Shown here piece by piece: positions 54,335-63,068 of a DNA stretch of 64,000 bases. The notes beneath the pieces are model-generated. The model was not told the origin of the DNA. It made no database searches and worked only from the letters and a program-made list of their open reading frames with translations. Within the stretch, counting starts at the first letter, position 1; each line of letters begins with the position of its first letter. Made by a program: the position numbers and the translations under genes. Source of the DNA: Thiohalocapsa sp963695445 (GTDB lineage: Bacteria; Pseudomonadota; Gammaproteobacteria; Chromatiales; Chromatiaceae); NCBI GenBank assembly GCA_963695445.1, contig CAVOGV010000023.1, positions 72,032 to 136,031 on the forward strand, given 5' to 3'.

Positions 54335-56680
54335 CTACAGCGTAGGGAAACACACGATCGCGTGGCTGATGTCCTTCGCGGAGGCCGTGCCGTACAGGCC
54401 GGCCGTGGGTGCGACCCACACATCATTGACACGAGCCGACTTCAGGATCAAAGCCGAGGCGTCGGCTTCAAGGTTCCACACCGAGCCGAAATCATCTACG
54501 ACTTCGAACTTGGTGCAGTCGCCAAAAGAATAAGGCTCCCTCTCCCAGTATCCCGGCTTGTTCGCCTTGTTGGTCGCAGGCTTCCTCTCATCCGGGTTGC
54601 GGTCCACTGTGCCGACGTCGCCGTGCGGTGTGGCCGTGGCCGATCCCGATGCGCTGGCCTCACCGGAGGCGTCCACCCCCACCACGAACTCGTAAGTCGT
54701 GCCGTTTTTCAGCCCGGTGACGGTCGTGGTGGTCGTGTCGGGATTGTCGATGGTCTGGGTGCCGAGGTATTCGTCCGTACCCGCGACGCGCCACAGGATC
54801 GTGTAGTCGAGAAACTCACGTCCGCCCAGGTCTGGAAGGTTCCACGACAGCGCAACCTGCCGGTCACCCGGTACGGCCGTCACCTCGGGCGCGTCGATCT
54901 CACCAAAGGGCGTGGCTGTGACGACATTGCTCGGAAAGCCCGATTCCTCGGGGGGATTAGTAGAGCAGTCGACAAGGCCCTCGACCTCGAACTCGTACTC
55001 GATGCCGTTCGTCAGGCCAGTGACCTGATAGGACAGCGTGTCGGGACCGATAATGTCCACGGAAACGTCGTTCATTGTGCCCGTTTTGCGATAGGTCAGC
55101 CTGTAACCGCAGAGACCTTCGAGGTCTATGGGCCTAGTCCAACCCACGCGGACCGGTTCATTGCTGACGGTGATGACGCTGAGATAGGGCGCCTCGTTCA
55201 GCTGCACGGCGCCAATGTTGCGACTGCCATTTCCATCCACACGGGGATTTCCGAGGGGATCGAATTCGATACAGTCGCCGTCGATGTCGATGGGGTTGGG
55301 TACACATCCATCGTCAATAACGTCGATGAGCACGCCCGGGACCAGCGGTGTTGCCCATACGGCTGCGCTGAAGAAGATTGTTTTGGTACGAAGGGCCGGG
55401 GAATCGGTAAGCAGGTCTGGTTGACCGGTAGCGTCCTCCAGCGCCTCGGCATCTTGTTGTGTTGTGGGCTGCATCCAGGTGTCTAGATCGGCGCTGAAGC
55501 CGGTGCCATCGTCGGGATCCAATAGCTTTCCAGTATCGGCAGGGAGATTTCCAGTATCGGCAGGGAGATCAGGGAAGTTCACACCGACCGCGGACTGGAT
55601 GAAGTTGATCTTCCCGGCACCGGGGTTACGATAGATCCACCCGAGGCTGTCGTTTTGCTGGCATGTAGCATCACAAGTAAGCTGCGGAAGCAAAAGAGTC
55701 GACGCCCGAATTTCCATAGGCTCGGTGCTTACATTGATAAACTGATCTCCCGCATCCAATTTTAAGAACGAAGAGGCCGGTGCCCAGATAGTATTGACGA
55801 TATTTGTCGTGGCTTCACCAGCAACAATGGCACCGCCGGCGTCATCGAAAATAGAGCTGACGACGTTGACCGCGCTTCCCGGCTTCCCAGACCAGTAAAT
55901 GGCGTTGCCCTGCCCAACACGAAAGAAATCCGAATCCTCAATAACAAGATCACCACCCACCGGATCGAAGGTGTCGTTGCTGATCGCACCTTCGAAAAGA
56001 CCAGGACCTGAAGGCTCTGAAAAGTTAAGTATGGTGTTCCAACTGGTACGAAGCGCGCTGAAATTTGCACCCTCTTTACCTAGTACTGCTGGTGTGCGAC
56101 AACTTATTACATGCGAGATGATTCTGTCCAACGAAGCGTCTTCCAGAACTAGCGATGCGTTTTTCTCAATTCGCGCCACGCTGTTGAGTTCGAATAGGTC
56201 TAGACCACGCACAGTCACGCTGATGGCCGAGTTGTCCTGGTTTGGCCGCCCGACCTTGATGAAGCCTGGCGTACCCGTTACCAAGATTATGGGGGGCTTA
56301 GGGCAGGCACTAAGAGACGTGATGTCTCCAGAAGTATTGATCCACTTGAGCCTTCCCACCAATCGGGCACCGTTGCCCTCGAAGGTCACCGACTCGGTCG
56401 CCTGGAGAATCCAGTAATCCCTATTGCTTATTGACTTGGTTGGGCAGTCGTCGACTTTGATCTGCAGGTTCTCCCTGAAGGAAATGGTGTCCTCACCGGG
56501 GTTGTCGTTGGCCTTGCTCATGGCCTCGCTGATACTGCCCATTCCCTCGCACTGGGTGCTCGTGACGGTGTAGATCTCGGCCGCGACCGGATGCGCGGTC
56601 AGGAGGGTGGCCAAGGCCACGAGGAAAACGGACATGGTCATCGCGACAATGCCCGCGGGTCGGGTTTCAGATCGATGCAT
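54335..56680 (-). CDS. Secreted beta-helix protein with two fibronectin type III domains
   Basis: 781 residues, signal peptide ending HPVAA. An N-terminal beta-helix of about 480 residues (MGSISEAMSKANDNPGEDTI, VTFEGNGARLVGRLKWINTS, DNSAISVTVRGLDLFELNSV) ends with IDIDGDCIEFDPLGNPRVDG and RNIGAVQL, as in polymorphic outer-membrane-type repeats. Two FN3 domains follow (about 495-590 and 595-690; ITGL-like turns VTGLTNGIEYEFEVEG and VTGLKNGTTYEFVVGV), then a 70-residue C-terminal domain (WEREPYSFGDCTKFEVVDDF). There is no sorting tail, unlike its paralogue at 47846. Extracellular, possibly adhesive; function unknown. Confidence 0.85.
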   Translation of the reverse strand: MHRSETRPAGIVAMTMSVFLVALATLLTAHPVAAEIYTVTSTQCEGMGSISEAMSKANDNPGEDTISFRENLQIKVDDCPTKSISNRDYWILQATESVTFEGNGARLVGRLKWINTSGDITSLSACPKPPIILVTGTPGFIKVGRPNQDNSAISVTVRGLDLFELNSVARIEKNASLVLEDASLDRIISHVISCRTPAVLGKEGANFSALRTSWNTILNFSEPSGPGLFEGAISNDTFDPVGGDLVIEDSDFFRVGQGNAIYWSGKPGSAVNVVSSIFDDAGGAIVAGEATTNIVNTIWAPASSFLKLDAGDQFINVSTEPMEIRASTLLLPQLTCDATCQQNDSLGWIYRNPGAGKINFIQSAVGVNFPDLPADTGNLPADTGKLLDPDDGTGFSADLDTWMQPTTQQDAEALEDATGQPDLLTDSPALRTKTIFFSAAVWATPLVPGVLIDVIDDGCVPNPIDIDGDCIEFDPLGNPRVDGNGSRNIGAVQLNEAPYLSVITVSNEPVRVGWTRPIDLEGLCGYRLTYRKTGTMNDVSVDIIGPDTLSYQVTGLTNGIEYEFEVEGLVDCSTNPPEESGFPSNVVTATPFGEIDAPEVTAVPGDRQVALSWNLPDLGGREFLDYTILWRVAGTDEYLGTQTIDNPDTTTTTVTGLKNGTTYEFVVGVDASGEASASGSATATPHGDVGTVDRNPDERKPATNKANKPGYWEREPYSFGDCTKFEVVDDFGSVWNLEADASALILKSARVNDVWVAPTAGLYGTASAKDISHAIVCFPTL

Positions 56681-57112
56681 AGCGGAATCTCTGCTTCTTC
56701 TCGCTTGGGTGGTGGAACTGGTTTTCGGAATCGGGCGGTAAACAGGCCGGTGCTTTCGGTGCCGGACACAGAACGGTCAACGTCCGTTTTTTAAGCAATG
56801 CGTTATCGCCCGGCGTTGATGCCCGGCCATGAACTGACTCGACGCACTCAACAGAAGCCTTGCGTGCGTGGTTGGTCATCCCCTTGGCATGCGGTTGCCG
56901 ACTGGGCGACCGATCAGGTCAAATCGGTGGTCTGCGTAATGACCAACACGGGTTGCATTACTGAGCGACAGGACGCGTTGCGAAGCGCGAGCACCCGAAG
57001 CTGTAGCCTAACGAGACCCAGGCGCGCTGTATGCCGGGGTGATTACGTCGGGGATTTTACTGACAGAGGCAGGGTGCGGCTTATCGCACGGGCGCAGATT
57101 TAGGCGCGGCTC

Positions 57113-57210
57113 GGTGCGGTTCGCTATTGCTCACCGCACCCTACGGCTTGCTGCATCCGACGGTGTTGGCGGGTCTGTAGGGTGCGGTGAGCGCAGCGAA
57201 CCGCACCGCT
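57113..57210. repeat. Two REP elements, inverted
   Basis: GGTGCGGTTCGCTATTGCTC to CCTACGG (57113-57146) and GTAGGGTGCGGTGAGCGCAG to CGCACCGC (57178-57210). Together they form a BIME-like pair upstream of vapBC. The rest of the 757-base gap (56681-57437) contains no recognised gene. Confidence 0.82.
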
Positions 57211-57437
57211 GGCGCTCGACCCCGAGGCGACGCCGCCTGAGCGCTGAGGAGCTGATCGGACGCTGCCACAAAGCACAATTGGACGATGGTTGAGATACGA
57301 TCTGATTGATACGGCGACTTAACTCGACACTGACCGGGAAGGTCTGCGGCGAAGACGCCAACCTTGGAGACAGCGGCTTGTTGGAGCGCATCTGATGCGA
57401 TAGCATCACGCCATCTTGGCGTTTCTTGGGGTATGCC

Positions 57438-57686
57438 ATGCGCACGACGTTGGATATCGATGACGAGGTCCTGACCGCCGCGAAAGAGATCGCGCGACAC
57501 CAGCGCACGACGGCCGGCGCCGTGATCTCGGAGCTGGTGCGTCGGGCATTGACGCAGCCCGCGCCGCAGTTGGGCGAGAGCCAGCGCGAGCCGGAGGCTT
57601 TTTTCGGCTTCCGCCCGATGGCCGCCGGAGGGCGGGTCGTCGGCGACAGCACCGTCGAGCGACTGCGCGAGGAGGAAGGTATCTGA
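57438..57686 (+). CDS. vapB: Ribbon-helix-helix antitoxin of a VapBC pair
   Basis: 82 residues from ATG 57438 (MRTTLDIDDEVLTAAKEIAR); TGGGGT upstream is a plausible ribosome site. A short RHH DNA-binding fold (TTLDIDDEVL as the strand, AGAVISELVRRALTQP as helices), then a tail (FFGFRPMAAGGRVVGDSTVE, RLREEEGI) that would bind the toxin. The stop overlaps the toxin ATG by one base. Represses its own operon with VapC. Confidence 0.9.
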   Translation: MRTTLDIDDEVLTAAKEIARHQRTTAGAVISELVRRALTQPAPQLGESQREPEAFFGFRPMAAGGRVVGDSTVERLREEEGI

Positions 57687-58114
57687 TGCGGGCGCTACTC
57701 GACGTGAACGTCCTGATCGCGTTGCTGGACGCCGCGCACGTTCGTCACGCCGCTGCCCGCGCCTGGCTCGAGGCCAATATCGAGCGGGGCTGGGCCTCCT
57801 GCCCACTCACTCAAAATGGCTGCATCCGGATATTGTCCCAACCAACCTATCCCGGCTCACAGCCGCCATCTCTGATGGCCGCCCGCTTGGCCGAGGCGAC
57901 CGGGATGCGGTGGCACGCGTTCTGGGCTGATGACCTGAGCTTGCTTGATCCGGGGTGCGTGGACTGGCGCCATGTACTCGGCTCGCGCCAGTTGACCGAT
58001 GTCTACCTCCTGGCGCTCGCGGTGCGACGGGGCGGGCGGCTGGTGACCTTCGATCGCGCGATCCCGCTGGCCGCGGTGCAGAACGCCGGCCGGGAGCACC
58101 TGGAGTCGATCTGA
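57686..58114 (+). CDS. vapC: PIN-domain ribonuclease toxin VapC
   Basis: 142 residues. PIN-domain acidic residues: Asp6 in MRALLDVNVLIALLD, Asp105 in LTDVYLLALAVRRG, Asp123 in LVTFDR. The position usually occupied by a conserved Glu (as in T-E-N-G) is Gln43 in CPLTQNGCIRIL, a variation that also occurs in this subfamily. Probably cleaves RNA when freed from VapB. Together they form a stability or stress module between REP elements. Confidence 0.9.
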   Translation: MRALLDVNVLIALLDAAHVRHAAARAWLEANIERGWASCPLTQNGCIRILSQPTYPGSQPPSLMAARLAEATGMRWHAFWADDLSLLDPGCVDWRHVLGSRQLTDVYLLALAVRRGGRLVTFDRAIPLAAVQNAGREHLESI

Positions 58115-58226
58115 CCCCCTGGTAAGGACGCCAAGGCCACGTGAATGCCTTGCTCATCATCCCGGCCTGCCCGCGGCTTGACCTGCATAGCCAGAGCGTT
58201 CAGGGCGCAGACTGTGGGCGCGGCTC

Positions 58227-58455
58227 GGTGCAGTTCGCTCTCGCTCACCGCAGCCTACGGGGTGCCGCGCCCGATGGCGTATTGTCCCCGACGGCCTTGA
58301 CTGGTCTGTAGGGTGCGGTGACGTAGGAACCGCACCGTGGGTGCAGATTTGGTGGCGACTCAGTGCGGTTCGCTATCGCTCACCGCACCCTACGGCTGGC
58401 CTCGATTGCGGTGTCCGGGTGTAGGGTGTGGTGAGCGCAGCGAACCGCACCGTGG
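58227..58455. repeat. Cluster of four REP elements upstream of the RAYT gene
   Basis: Alternating orientation: 58227-58260 (CTCACCGCAGCCTACGG end), 58308-58340 (GTAGGGTGCGGTGACGTAGG), 58361-58395 and 58421-58455 (GTAGGGTGTGGTGAGCGCAG). Core palindrome GGGTGCGGTGAGCG/CGAACCGCACC. They are the expected substrates of the transposase at 58536. No gene is present between 58115 and 58535. Confidence 0.85.
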
Positions 58456-58535
58456 GCGCGGATTTGGGTGCAGAATGCTAGGATCATCACATCCGGTCAC
58501 CTTGAGGAAGAGCGCGTATGTGCGCGTCTTAACTC

Positions 58536-59066
58536 ATGCCTCACTATCGCAGAGTCCGGGTTCCGGGCGGCACCTTCTTCTTTACTGTCAATTGCGCTCG
58601 ACGCCGCGGACACCGGCTGCTCGTCGAGCATGTGGCGCTGCTGGGCGAGAGCATGCGGGCGGTGAAGACGGCCCACCCGTTCGGGGTCGATGCCATCGTG
58701 GTACTGCCCGAGCACCTGCATTGTGTGCTGACGCTGCCGCCTGGGGACACGGATTATGCGACGCGCTGGGGCCTGATCAAGGCAGGGTTCTCGCGCGCCT
58801 TGCCGGCAGAGGAGGCGCGCTCGGCGAGCCGTCGCAAGCGCGGCGAGCGTGGCATCTGGCAGCGGCGCTTCTGGGAGCATGGGATTCGCGACGACTTGGA
58901 TTTCCAGCGCCATGTGGATTACGTCCACTGGAATCCGGTGAAGCACGGCTGGGTGACGCGGGTCCGGGATTGGCCCTATTCCAGCTTCCAGCGGTATGTG
59001 GAGCAAGGACTCCTGCCGGCGGATTGGGCCTGGGAGGGCAGCGATGACCTGGATGCGGGGGAATGA
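58536..59066 (+). CDS. REP-associated tyrosine transposase (RAYT, Y1/HUH family)
   Basis: 176 residues. Family signatures: MPHYRRVRVPGGTFFFTVN, the metal-binding HUH-like pair in VLPEHLHCVLTLP, WQRRFWEHGIRDDLDFQRHV and catalytic Tyr in YVHWNPVKHGWV. The enzyme nicks single-stranded REP hairpins; here REP copies bracket it at 58421-58455 and 59089-59124 in opposite orientation, the classical REPtron arrangement. Single copy in the window and intact. The REP family members at 54.2 and 57.1 kb are probably its products. Confidence 0.93.
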   Translation: MPHYRRVRVPGGTFFFTVNCARRRGHRLLVEHVALLGESMRAVKTAHPFGVDAIVVLPEHLHCVLTLPPGDTDYATRWGLIKAGFSRALPAEEARSASRRKRGERGIWQRRFWEHGIRDDLDFQRHVDYVHWNPVKHGWVTRVRDWPYSSFQRYVEQGLLPADWAWEGSDDLDAGE

Positions 59067-59088
59067 TGCGCGGTCGCCTGTGGCGGCG

Positions 59089-59124
59089 CGGTGCGGTTCG
59101 CTCCCGCTCACCACACCCTACGGC
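59089..59124. repeat. REP element downstream of the RAYT gene
   Basis: CGGTGCGGTTCGCTCCCGCT to CACACCCTACGG; inverted relative to the copy at 58421. Completes the flanks of the transposase unit. Confidence 0.85.
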
Positions 59125-59181
59125 GCATGGCGCAACTGATCGAGCGGATGCGCCGGGCTCGCCCCTTGGTACACTGACGGC

Positions 59182-61248
59182 ATGTTTGTACCGCGACGAT
59201 ATCGCTATTCCCAACTCCCTGTCGCCGTCCTGGTCTGCGGTGTTTTGCTGCCCGCGGCGCAGGCGCAGGCCGATGCGGGCCTGCTCGACCTGCCGCTGGA
59301 GGACCTGCTGGCGGTGGAGGTCCGCGCCGCCGGCAAGCGCGACGAGCAGATCCGCGACATCCCGGCCAGTGTCACCATCCTGACTCGCGCGGAGATCCAA
59401 CGTTACGGCTGGGTGACCTTCGAGGAGTTGCTGCGCAACGTGCCGGGCTTCTTCATCCTGGACACGACCGAGGAGCGCCTGATCGGCAACCGCGGTACCG
59501 TCGGCGGCGGCGTGCAGTTACTGGTCAACGGTGTACCGCAGCACCAGACCCGGCAGAAGGCGCTGACCATCCCCGAGATCGCTCATGTCAACATCCCGGT
59601 CGAGTCCATCGATCGCATCGAGATCATTCGCGGGCCGATGTCGGTGATCTACGGCAACAATGCCTTCCTGGGCGTGATCAACGTGGTCACCAACGAGATC
59701 GACCGCTACGGCCCCCGCGTCTCGGCCAGCTATGGCAGCCGCGACAGCGGTCGCCTGTTCGCCCGTGCCGGGGCGCAAACCGAGGACGGGTTCATCGCGC
59801 TAAATGTCGGCGGCTATCGCACCGATGGTCTCGACGGGGCCTATGCAGACATGCTGGGCGCCGATCAGCGCGCGGCGCTGGCCCCCGGCATGCACGCGAG
59901 CATGGACGGGGACATGCCGCAGCAGGACCTCAGCCTGGACCTGTCGGCCGGCTGGGGCGACTGGACCGCCGACCTACGCTACACCCGAACGGACTATGGA
60001 TTTTACGCCCTGACGCCGAGCTTCGACGATGGCAATCAGCTGCGCATAAACACCTGGCACCTGGCCCTGGGCTGGGAGCATGCCGTCGCCGACAACCTAG
60101 GGCTGCGCGCCAGCGCCATCGCCAGCGAGGAGCGCGTGGACGTGCACAGCTATGACTTCATCTCGCCCGGATTCGGCGGCAGTCAGCAGGCGGGGAGTAG
60201 ACGCTGGGAGTTGGAGCTCGACCTGCTGTGGGACCCGCGGCCGAACCTCAATCTGCTCGCCGGCTATCGGTTCCGACTTGTGGACGACATCCGGAACCGG
60301 CCAGCGGTGCCGCCGCTGATTGATGCGAACAACCTGGTCGACAACTTCACGATCCACGATCTGTTCGCCGAGCTGTCGTGGGATGCGACCGAGCGGTTGC
60401 GACTCATCGGCGGTGTGCGGCTCTCGCGGCAACCCACCGAGTACCGCTACACCAGCGAGGATTACATGGCCGGGACACGCACCGAGCAGGACTATGCGGT
60501 GTCGGACCCCAACCTGGTTACCGGGCGCGTGGCCGCCCTTTGGAGCCTAGACGCGTACCAGGTCGTCAAGCTGATCTGGGGCACCGCCGCGCAGGACAAC
60601 GACCAGATCCAGTTCCCCGAGCCGGAGCGTATCGAGACCATGGAGCTGGTCTATCAGCAGGCGCGGCGAGACTGGATGCTGAGTGCCAGCCTGTTCCGCA
60701 ACCGCACCTCGAACCTCGTGCGCGTGATCCAGGAATTCGTGCCGGCTAGCGGGGACTACCGGGCGGTCGACGACAATTCCGGTGAGTGGACGACCCATGG
60801 CCTGGAACTGATTGGGGAGCTGCGCCCGCTGCCGGCGCTGAACCTCAGCGCGAGCGCCACCTGGCAGGACACGGAGGACGACGAGGCTGGCATCGACCCC
60901 GGCTACTCCCCCGCTTTGCTGGTGAAGCTCAAGGCCGACTACAGCCGCGGGGCCTTCACCTACGCCACCTATGCCTACTACATTGGCGCGATGGAGCCGG
61001 ACTGGAACTTCGTCGATGGGCCCACGCCGGGCGTCACTGACCGTATCGGCGAGCGCGTCGACGGCTATTGGAATCTCGGCGCCAACCTGCGCTACCGGCA
61101 TCCACGCAACGGGCTTTACGCGGATCTCAACGTCTCGAACCTACTCGATGCCGAGATCCGCTACCCGGCCAAAGAGTTCGCCGACTTCGAGCGTGGCCTG
61201 ATTGGGCCGGGGCGGATCATCACCGCCACCGTCGGCTACGCGTTCTAG
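59182..61248 (+). CDS. TonB-dependent outer-membrane receptor
   Basis: 688 residues. Signal peptide (VAVLVCGVLLPAAQAQA), TonB-box-like LLDLPLEDLLAVEVRAAGKR, a plug domain (IPASVTILTRAEIQRYGWVT, VNGVPQHQTRQKA, RIEIIRGPMSVIYGNNAFLG) and a 22-strand barrel ending GPGRIITATVGYAF with terminal Phe. The family is that of small-substrate siderophore/vitamin receptors; the substrate cannot be told. It stands upstream of a YfiR-type protein and a CHASE8 sensor (63.1-64 kb), a combination seen in other proteobacteria, though TA and Uma2 genes lie between them here. Confidence 0.95.
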   Translation: MFVPRRYRYSQLPVAVLVCGVLLPAAQAQADAGLLDLPLEDLLAVEVRAAGKRDEQIRDIPASVTILTRAEIQRYGWVTFEELLRNVPGFFILDTTEERLIGNRGTVGGGVQLLVNGVPQHQTRQKALTIPEIAHVNIPVESIDRIEIIRGPMSVIYGNNAFLGVINVVTNEIDRYGPRVSASYGSRDSGRLFARAGAQTEDGFIALNVGGYRTDGLDGAYADMLGADQRAALAPGMHASMDGDMPQQDLSLDLSAGWGDWTADLRYTRTDYGFYALTPSFDDGNQLRINTWHLALGWEHAVADNLGLRASAIASEERVDVHSYDFISPGFGGSQQAGSRRWELELDLLWDPRPNLNLLAGYRFRLVDDIRNRPAVPPLIDANNLVDNFTIHDLFAELSWDATERLRLIGGVRLSRQPTEYRYTSEDYMAGTRTEQDYAVSDPNLVTGRVAALWSLDAYQVVKLIWGTAAQDNDQIQFPEPERIETMELVYQQARRDWMLSASLFRNRTSNLVRVIQEFVPASGDYRAVDDNSGEWTTHGLELIGELRPLPALNLSASATWQDTEDDEAGIDPGYSPALLVKLKADYSRGAFTYATYAYYIGAMEPDWNFVDGPTPGVTDRIGERVDGYWNLGANLRYRHPRNGLYADLNVSNLLDAEIRYPAKEFADFERGLIGPGRIITATVGYAF

Positions 61249-61293
61249 TGCATTACCGCGGAACAGCCGAGATCAGCCGCGGTTGTGGGAGCG

Positions 61294-61339
61294 ATTTGCA
61301 ATCGCGACCGCCGCGACAGGGATGGTCGCGACTGCAAAT
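61294..61339. repeat. Hairpin with 16-bp arms
   Basis: ATTTGCAATCGCGACC (61294-61309) pairs with GGTCGCGACTGCAAAT (61324-61339) with one mismatch. It lies 46 bases after the TonB receptor stop; with no T-tract it may be a dispersed repeat or a Rho-dependent end. Confidence 0.5.
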
Positions 61340-61477
61340 TGGATGCTGAGTGCGTATCGAGCCTCGTGGCGCGACTGGTAACAGGCGCGGGACTGGTTGC
61401 CCAAGGGCGCAGAATCGCGTTGCCGTGTGGTGGCAGTAGGGGTAGCATCATGGGTGGCAATCGTTGGAGGAAACCCC

Positions 61478-61702
61478 GTGCGCACCGAGAAATTGTCCAT
61501 TTCGCTTACCCCCGAGGCGATCGGGGTGATCGATGCCTATCGCACCGCCCATGCGATCAAGAGCCGCTCCCAAGTCATTGAGCAGGCGTTGCGTCGGTTG
61601 CGCGAGGATGAGCTGGAATCCGCCTACCGGGAGGCATCCGCGGCCGATGCACCGGACTGGGACGCGACGGTCAGCGACGGGCTGTCGCATGAAACGTGGT
61701 GA
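61478..61702 (+). CDS. Ribbon-helix-helix antitoxin partner of MazF
   Basis: 74 residues from GTG 61478 behind GGAGGA (VRTEKLSISLTPEAIGVIDA). The N-terminal RHH fold (KLSISLTPEAIGVIDAYRTA, SRSQVIEQALRRLREDE) is followed by an acidic tail (DAPDWDATVSDGLSHETW) expected to block MazF. It overlaps the toxin by 14 bases, typical of such pairs. Confidence 0.88.
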   Translation: MRTEKLSISLTPEAIGVIDAYRTAHAIKSRSQVIEQALRRLREDELESAYREASAADAPDWDATVSDGLSHETW

Positions 61703-62024
61703 GATCCTCTATGCCGATCTCGGCCCCACGGTGGGCTCCGAGATCAACAAACGCCGCCCGGTGCTGATCGTGAGCAACGACGCCAATAATCGCGCGGCAA
61801 GCACCGTCACGGTCTTGCCCATCACGTCCAACCTGACCCGGGTCTACCCCTTTGAGGTCGCCCTGTCGCGGGCGGACACCGGCCTGCCCAAGGATTCCAA
61901 GGCCCAGGCCCAGCAGATCCGCACCATCGCGAAGGAGCGCATCACGGGCACGCCGCTGGGCCGACTCGCGGCGGACAAGCTGCGCGAGGTCGACGCGGCG
62001 ATCCGTTTGCACTTGGCGCTGTAA
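61689..62024 (+). CDS. mazF: MazF/PemK-family endoribonuclease toxin
   Basis: 111 residues from ATG 61689 (MKRGEILYADLGPTVGSEIN). Hallmarks: KRGEILYADLGP, RRPVLIVSNDANNRAAST, VTVLPITSNLTRVYPFEV, KAQAQQIRTIAKERI. Cleaves mRNA at specific sequences. It begins inside the antitoxin gene. The region downstream to 62324 holds repeats only. Confidence 0.92.
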   Translation: MKRGEILYADLGPTVGSEINKRRPVLIVSNDANNRAASTVTVLPITSNLTRVYPFEVALSRADTGLPKDSKAQAQQIRTIAKERITGTPLGRLAADKLREVDAAIRLHLAL

Positions 62025-62158
62025 ACGCCGCTCCCGCGCGCCAGCGAGGGCGCGTCGTCCAGCGCGGCAACAACCGACAGCACCCAGCGGGCGACCAGCG
62101 CCACGGGAGCGGCAACGGCGGCGCCGAAGATGTTGCACGCCATTTGTGGTGGGTCTCG

Positions 62159-62207
62159 GGAAGCTGGAGCTTCCAAGACGGGGTTACGAAGCTGGAGCTT
62201 CGTAACC
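62159..62207. repeat. Tandem palindromes around AAGCTGGAGCTT
   Basis: GGAAGCTGGAGCTTCC (62159-62174) and a 12-bp perfect stem GGTTACGAAGCT/AGCTTCGTAACC with a GG loop (62182-62207). Palindromes with this AGCTGGAGCT core are scattered in many gammaproteobacterial genomes. Confidence 0.6.
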
Positions 62208-62324
62208 AGAGAAACGCAGCCGGGCGCGGGCGTTGATGCGGCAGCTCAGGGCGCCGTGACGCTGAGTTCCGGCTTCATTGGCGGCAGATGTGACAATGGC
62301 CTCCGGCGGTGAACGAGTGGCGGC

Positions 62325-62870
62325 TCAGTCCCCGAGGATATAGCCGAGGTCTAGGGCGATTTCTTCGAAGGGCGGCACCCGCACCGGGGCCGGCTCGGTG
62401 ATGGTGGCGCAGATGCGATACTGGCCGCCGTCCAGGGCGTAGGCAATCAGGGTGCGGTCCTCGGGCCAGATCAGCCAGTAGAACGGGACCCAATGGCGCT
62501 GCAGCAGCAGGAACAGCGTCAGCGTATCCTTTCGCTCGTGGCCGGGGGAAACAATCTCGCAGACCCAGTCCGGGGTCAGCTCCATGACGCCGCGGGGGCG
62601 CTGGGGCAGGCGCTCCTTGCGCCAGCCCGCCAGGTCGTGGCTGGGGCACTGGTGGGTTTCGTAAGCGACGCTGACTTCGGTGAGTATCCACCAGCCGCCT
62701 GGACCCTTGCGGCGCTTGAGCGGCCCGAGCTCCTCCGACGTGTTTGATTGCGCGGCGCCATGCTCAGCGCGGGCCATCGGCCGGCGGACGATCTCGCCAT
62801 CGATCAACTCGACGCGCTCGTCGGGGTTGACGAGCAGGTCGGCGACGGTCTGTAGCTTGAGTGCCTCCAA
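62325..62870 (-). CDS. Uma2-family (DUF820) putative endonuclease
   Basis: 181 residues. VELIDGEIVRRPMARAEHGA, TPDWVCEIVSPGHERKDTLT and the C-terminal FYWLIWPEDRTLIAYALDGG follow the Uma2 pattern of the PD-(D/E)XK nuclease fold: Glu in LIDGEI, Asp in PDWVCEI, Glu in CEI. Biological role unknown; the family is widespread in Chromatiales and cyanobacteria. Monocistronic, convergent with mazF. Confidence 0.9.
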   Translation of the reverse strand: MEALKLQTVADLLVNPDERVELIDGEIVRRPMARAEHGAAQSNTSEELGPLKRRKGPGGWWILTEVSVAYETHQCPSHDLAGWRKERLPQRPRGVMELTPDWVCEIVSPGHERKDTLTLFLLLQRHWVPFYWLIWPEDRTLIAYALDGGQYRICATITEPAPVRVPPFEEIALDLGYILGD

Positions 62871-63068
62871 GATGGCGGTCTCCGCAACGCTGCTGATGTC
62901 GGGATGCTAGCGCTGCGCCGCCGGCCTGTCGAGCTGCGCTCAGGCGCGGCGCATCCGCGGCATCGAGAACCGCTCGGCCAGGTTGCGCTAGAATCAGGCA
63001 CCTAGGAGCCGTCGGGACGCCCGTCGGGCGGCAATCGATCCGACCCGGACGGCGGACCCCCCGAGCCC

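Noticed and set aside
58337..59047. 236-codon frame overlapping the RAYT gene
   Set aside because: Alternative frame of the transposase; begins within REP DNA and has no family features.
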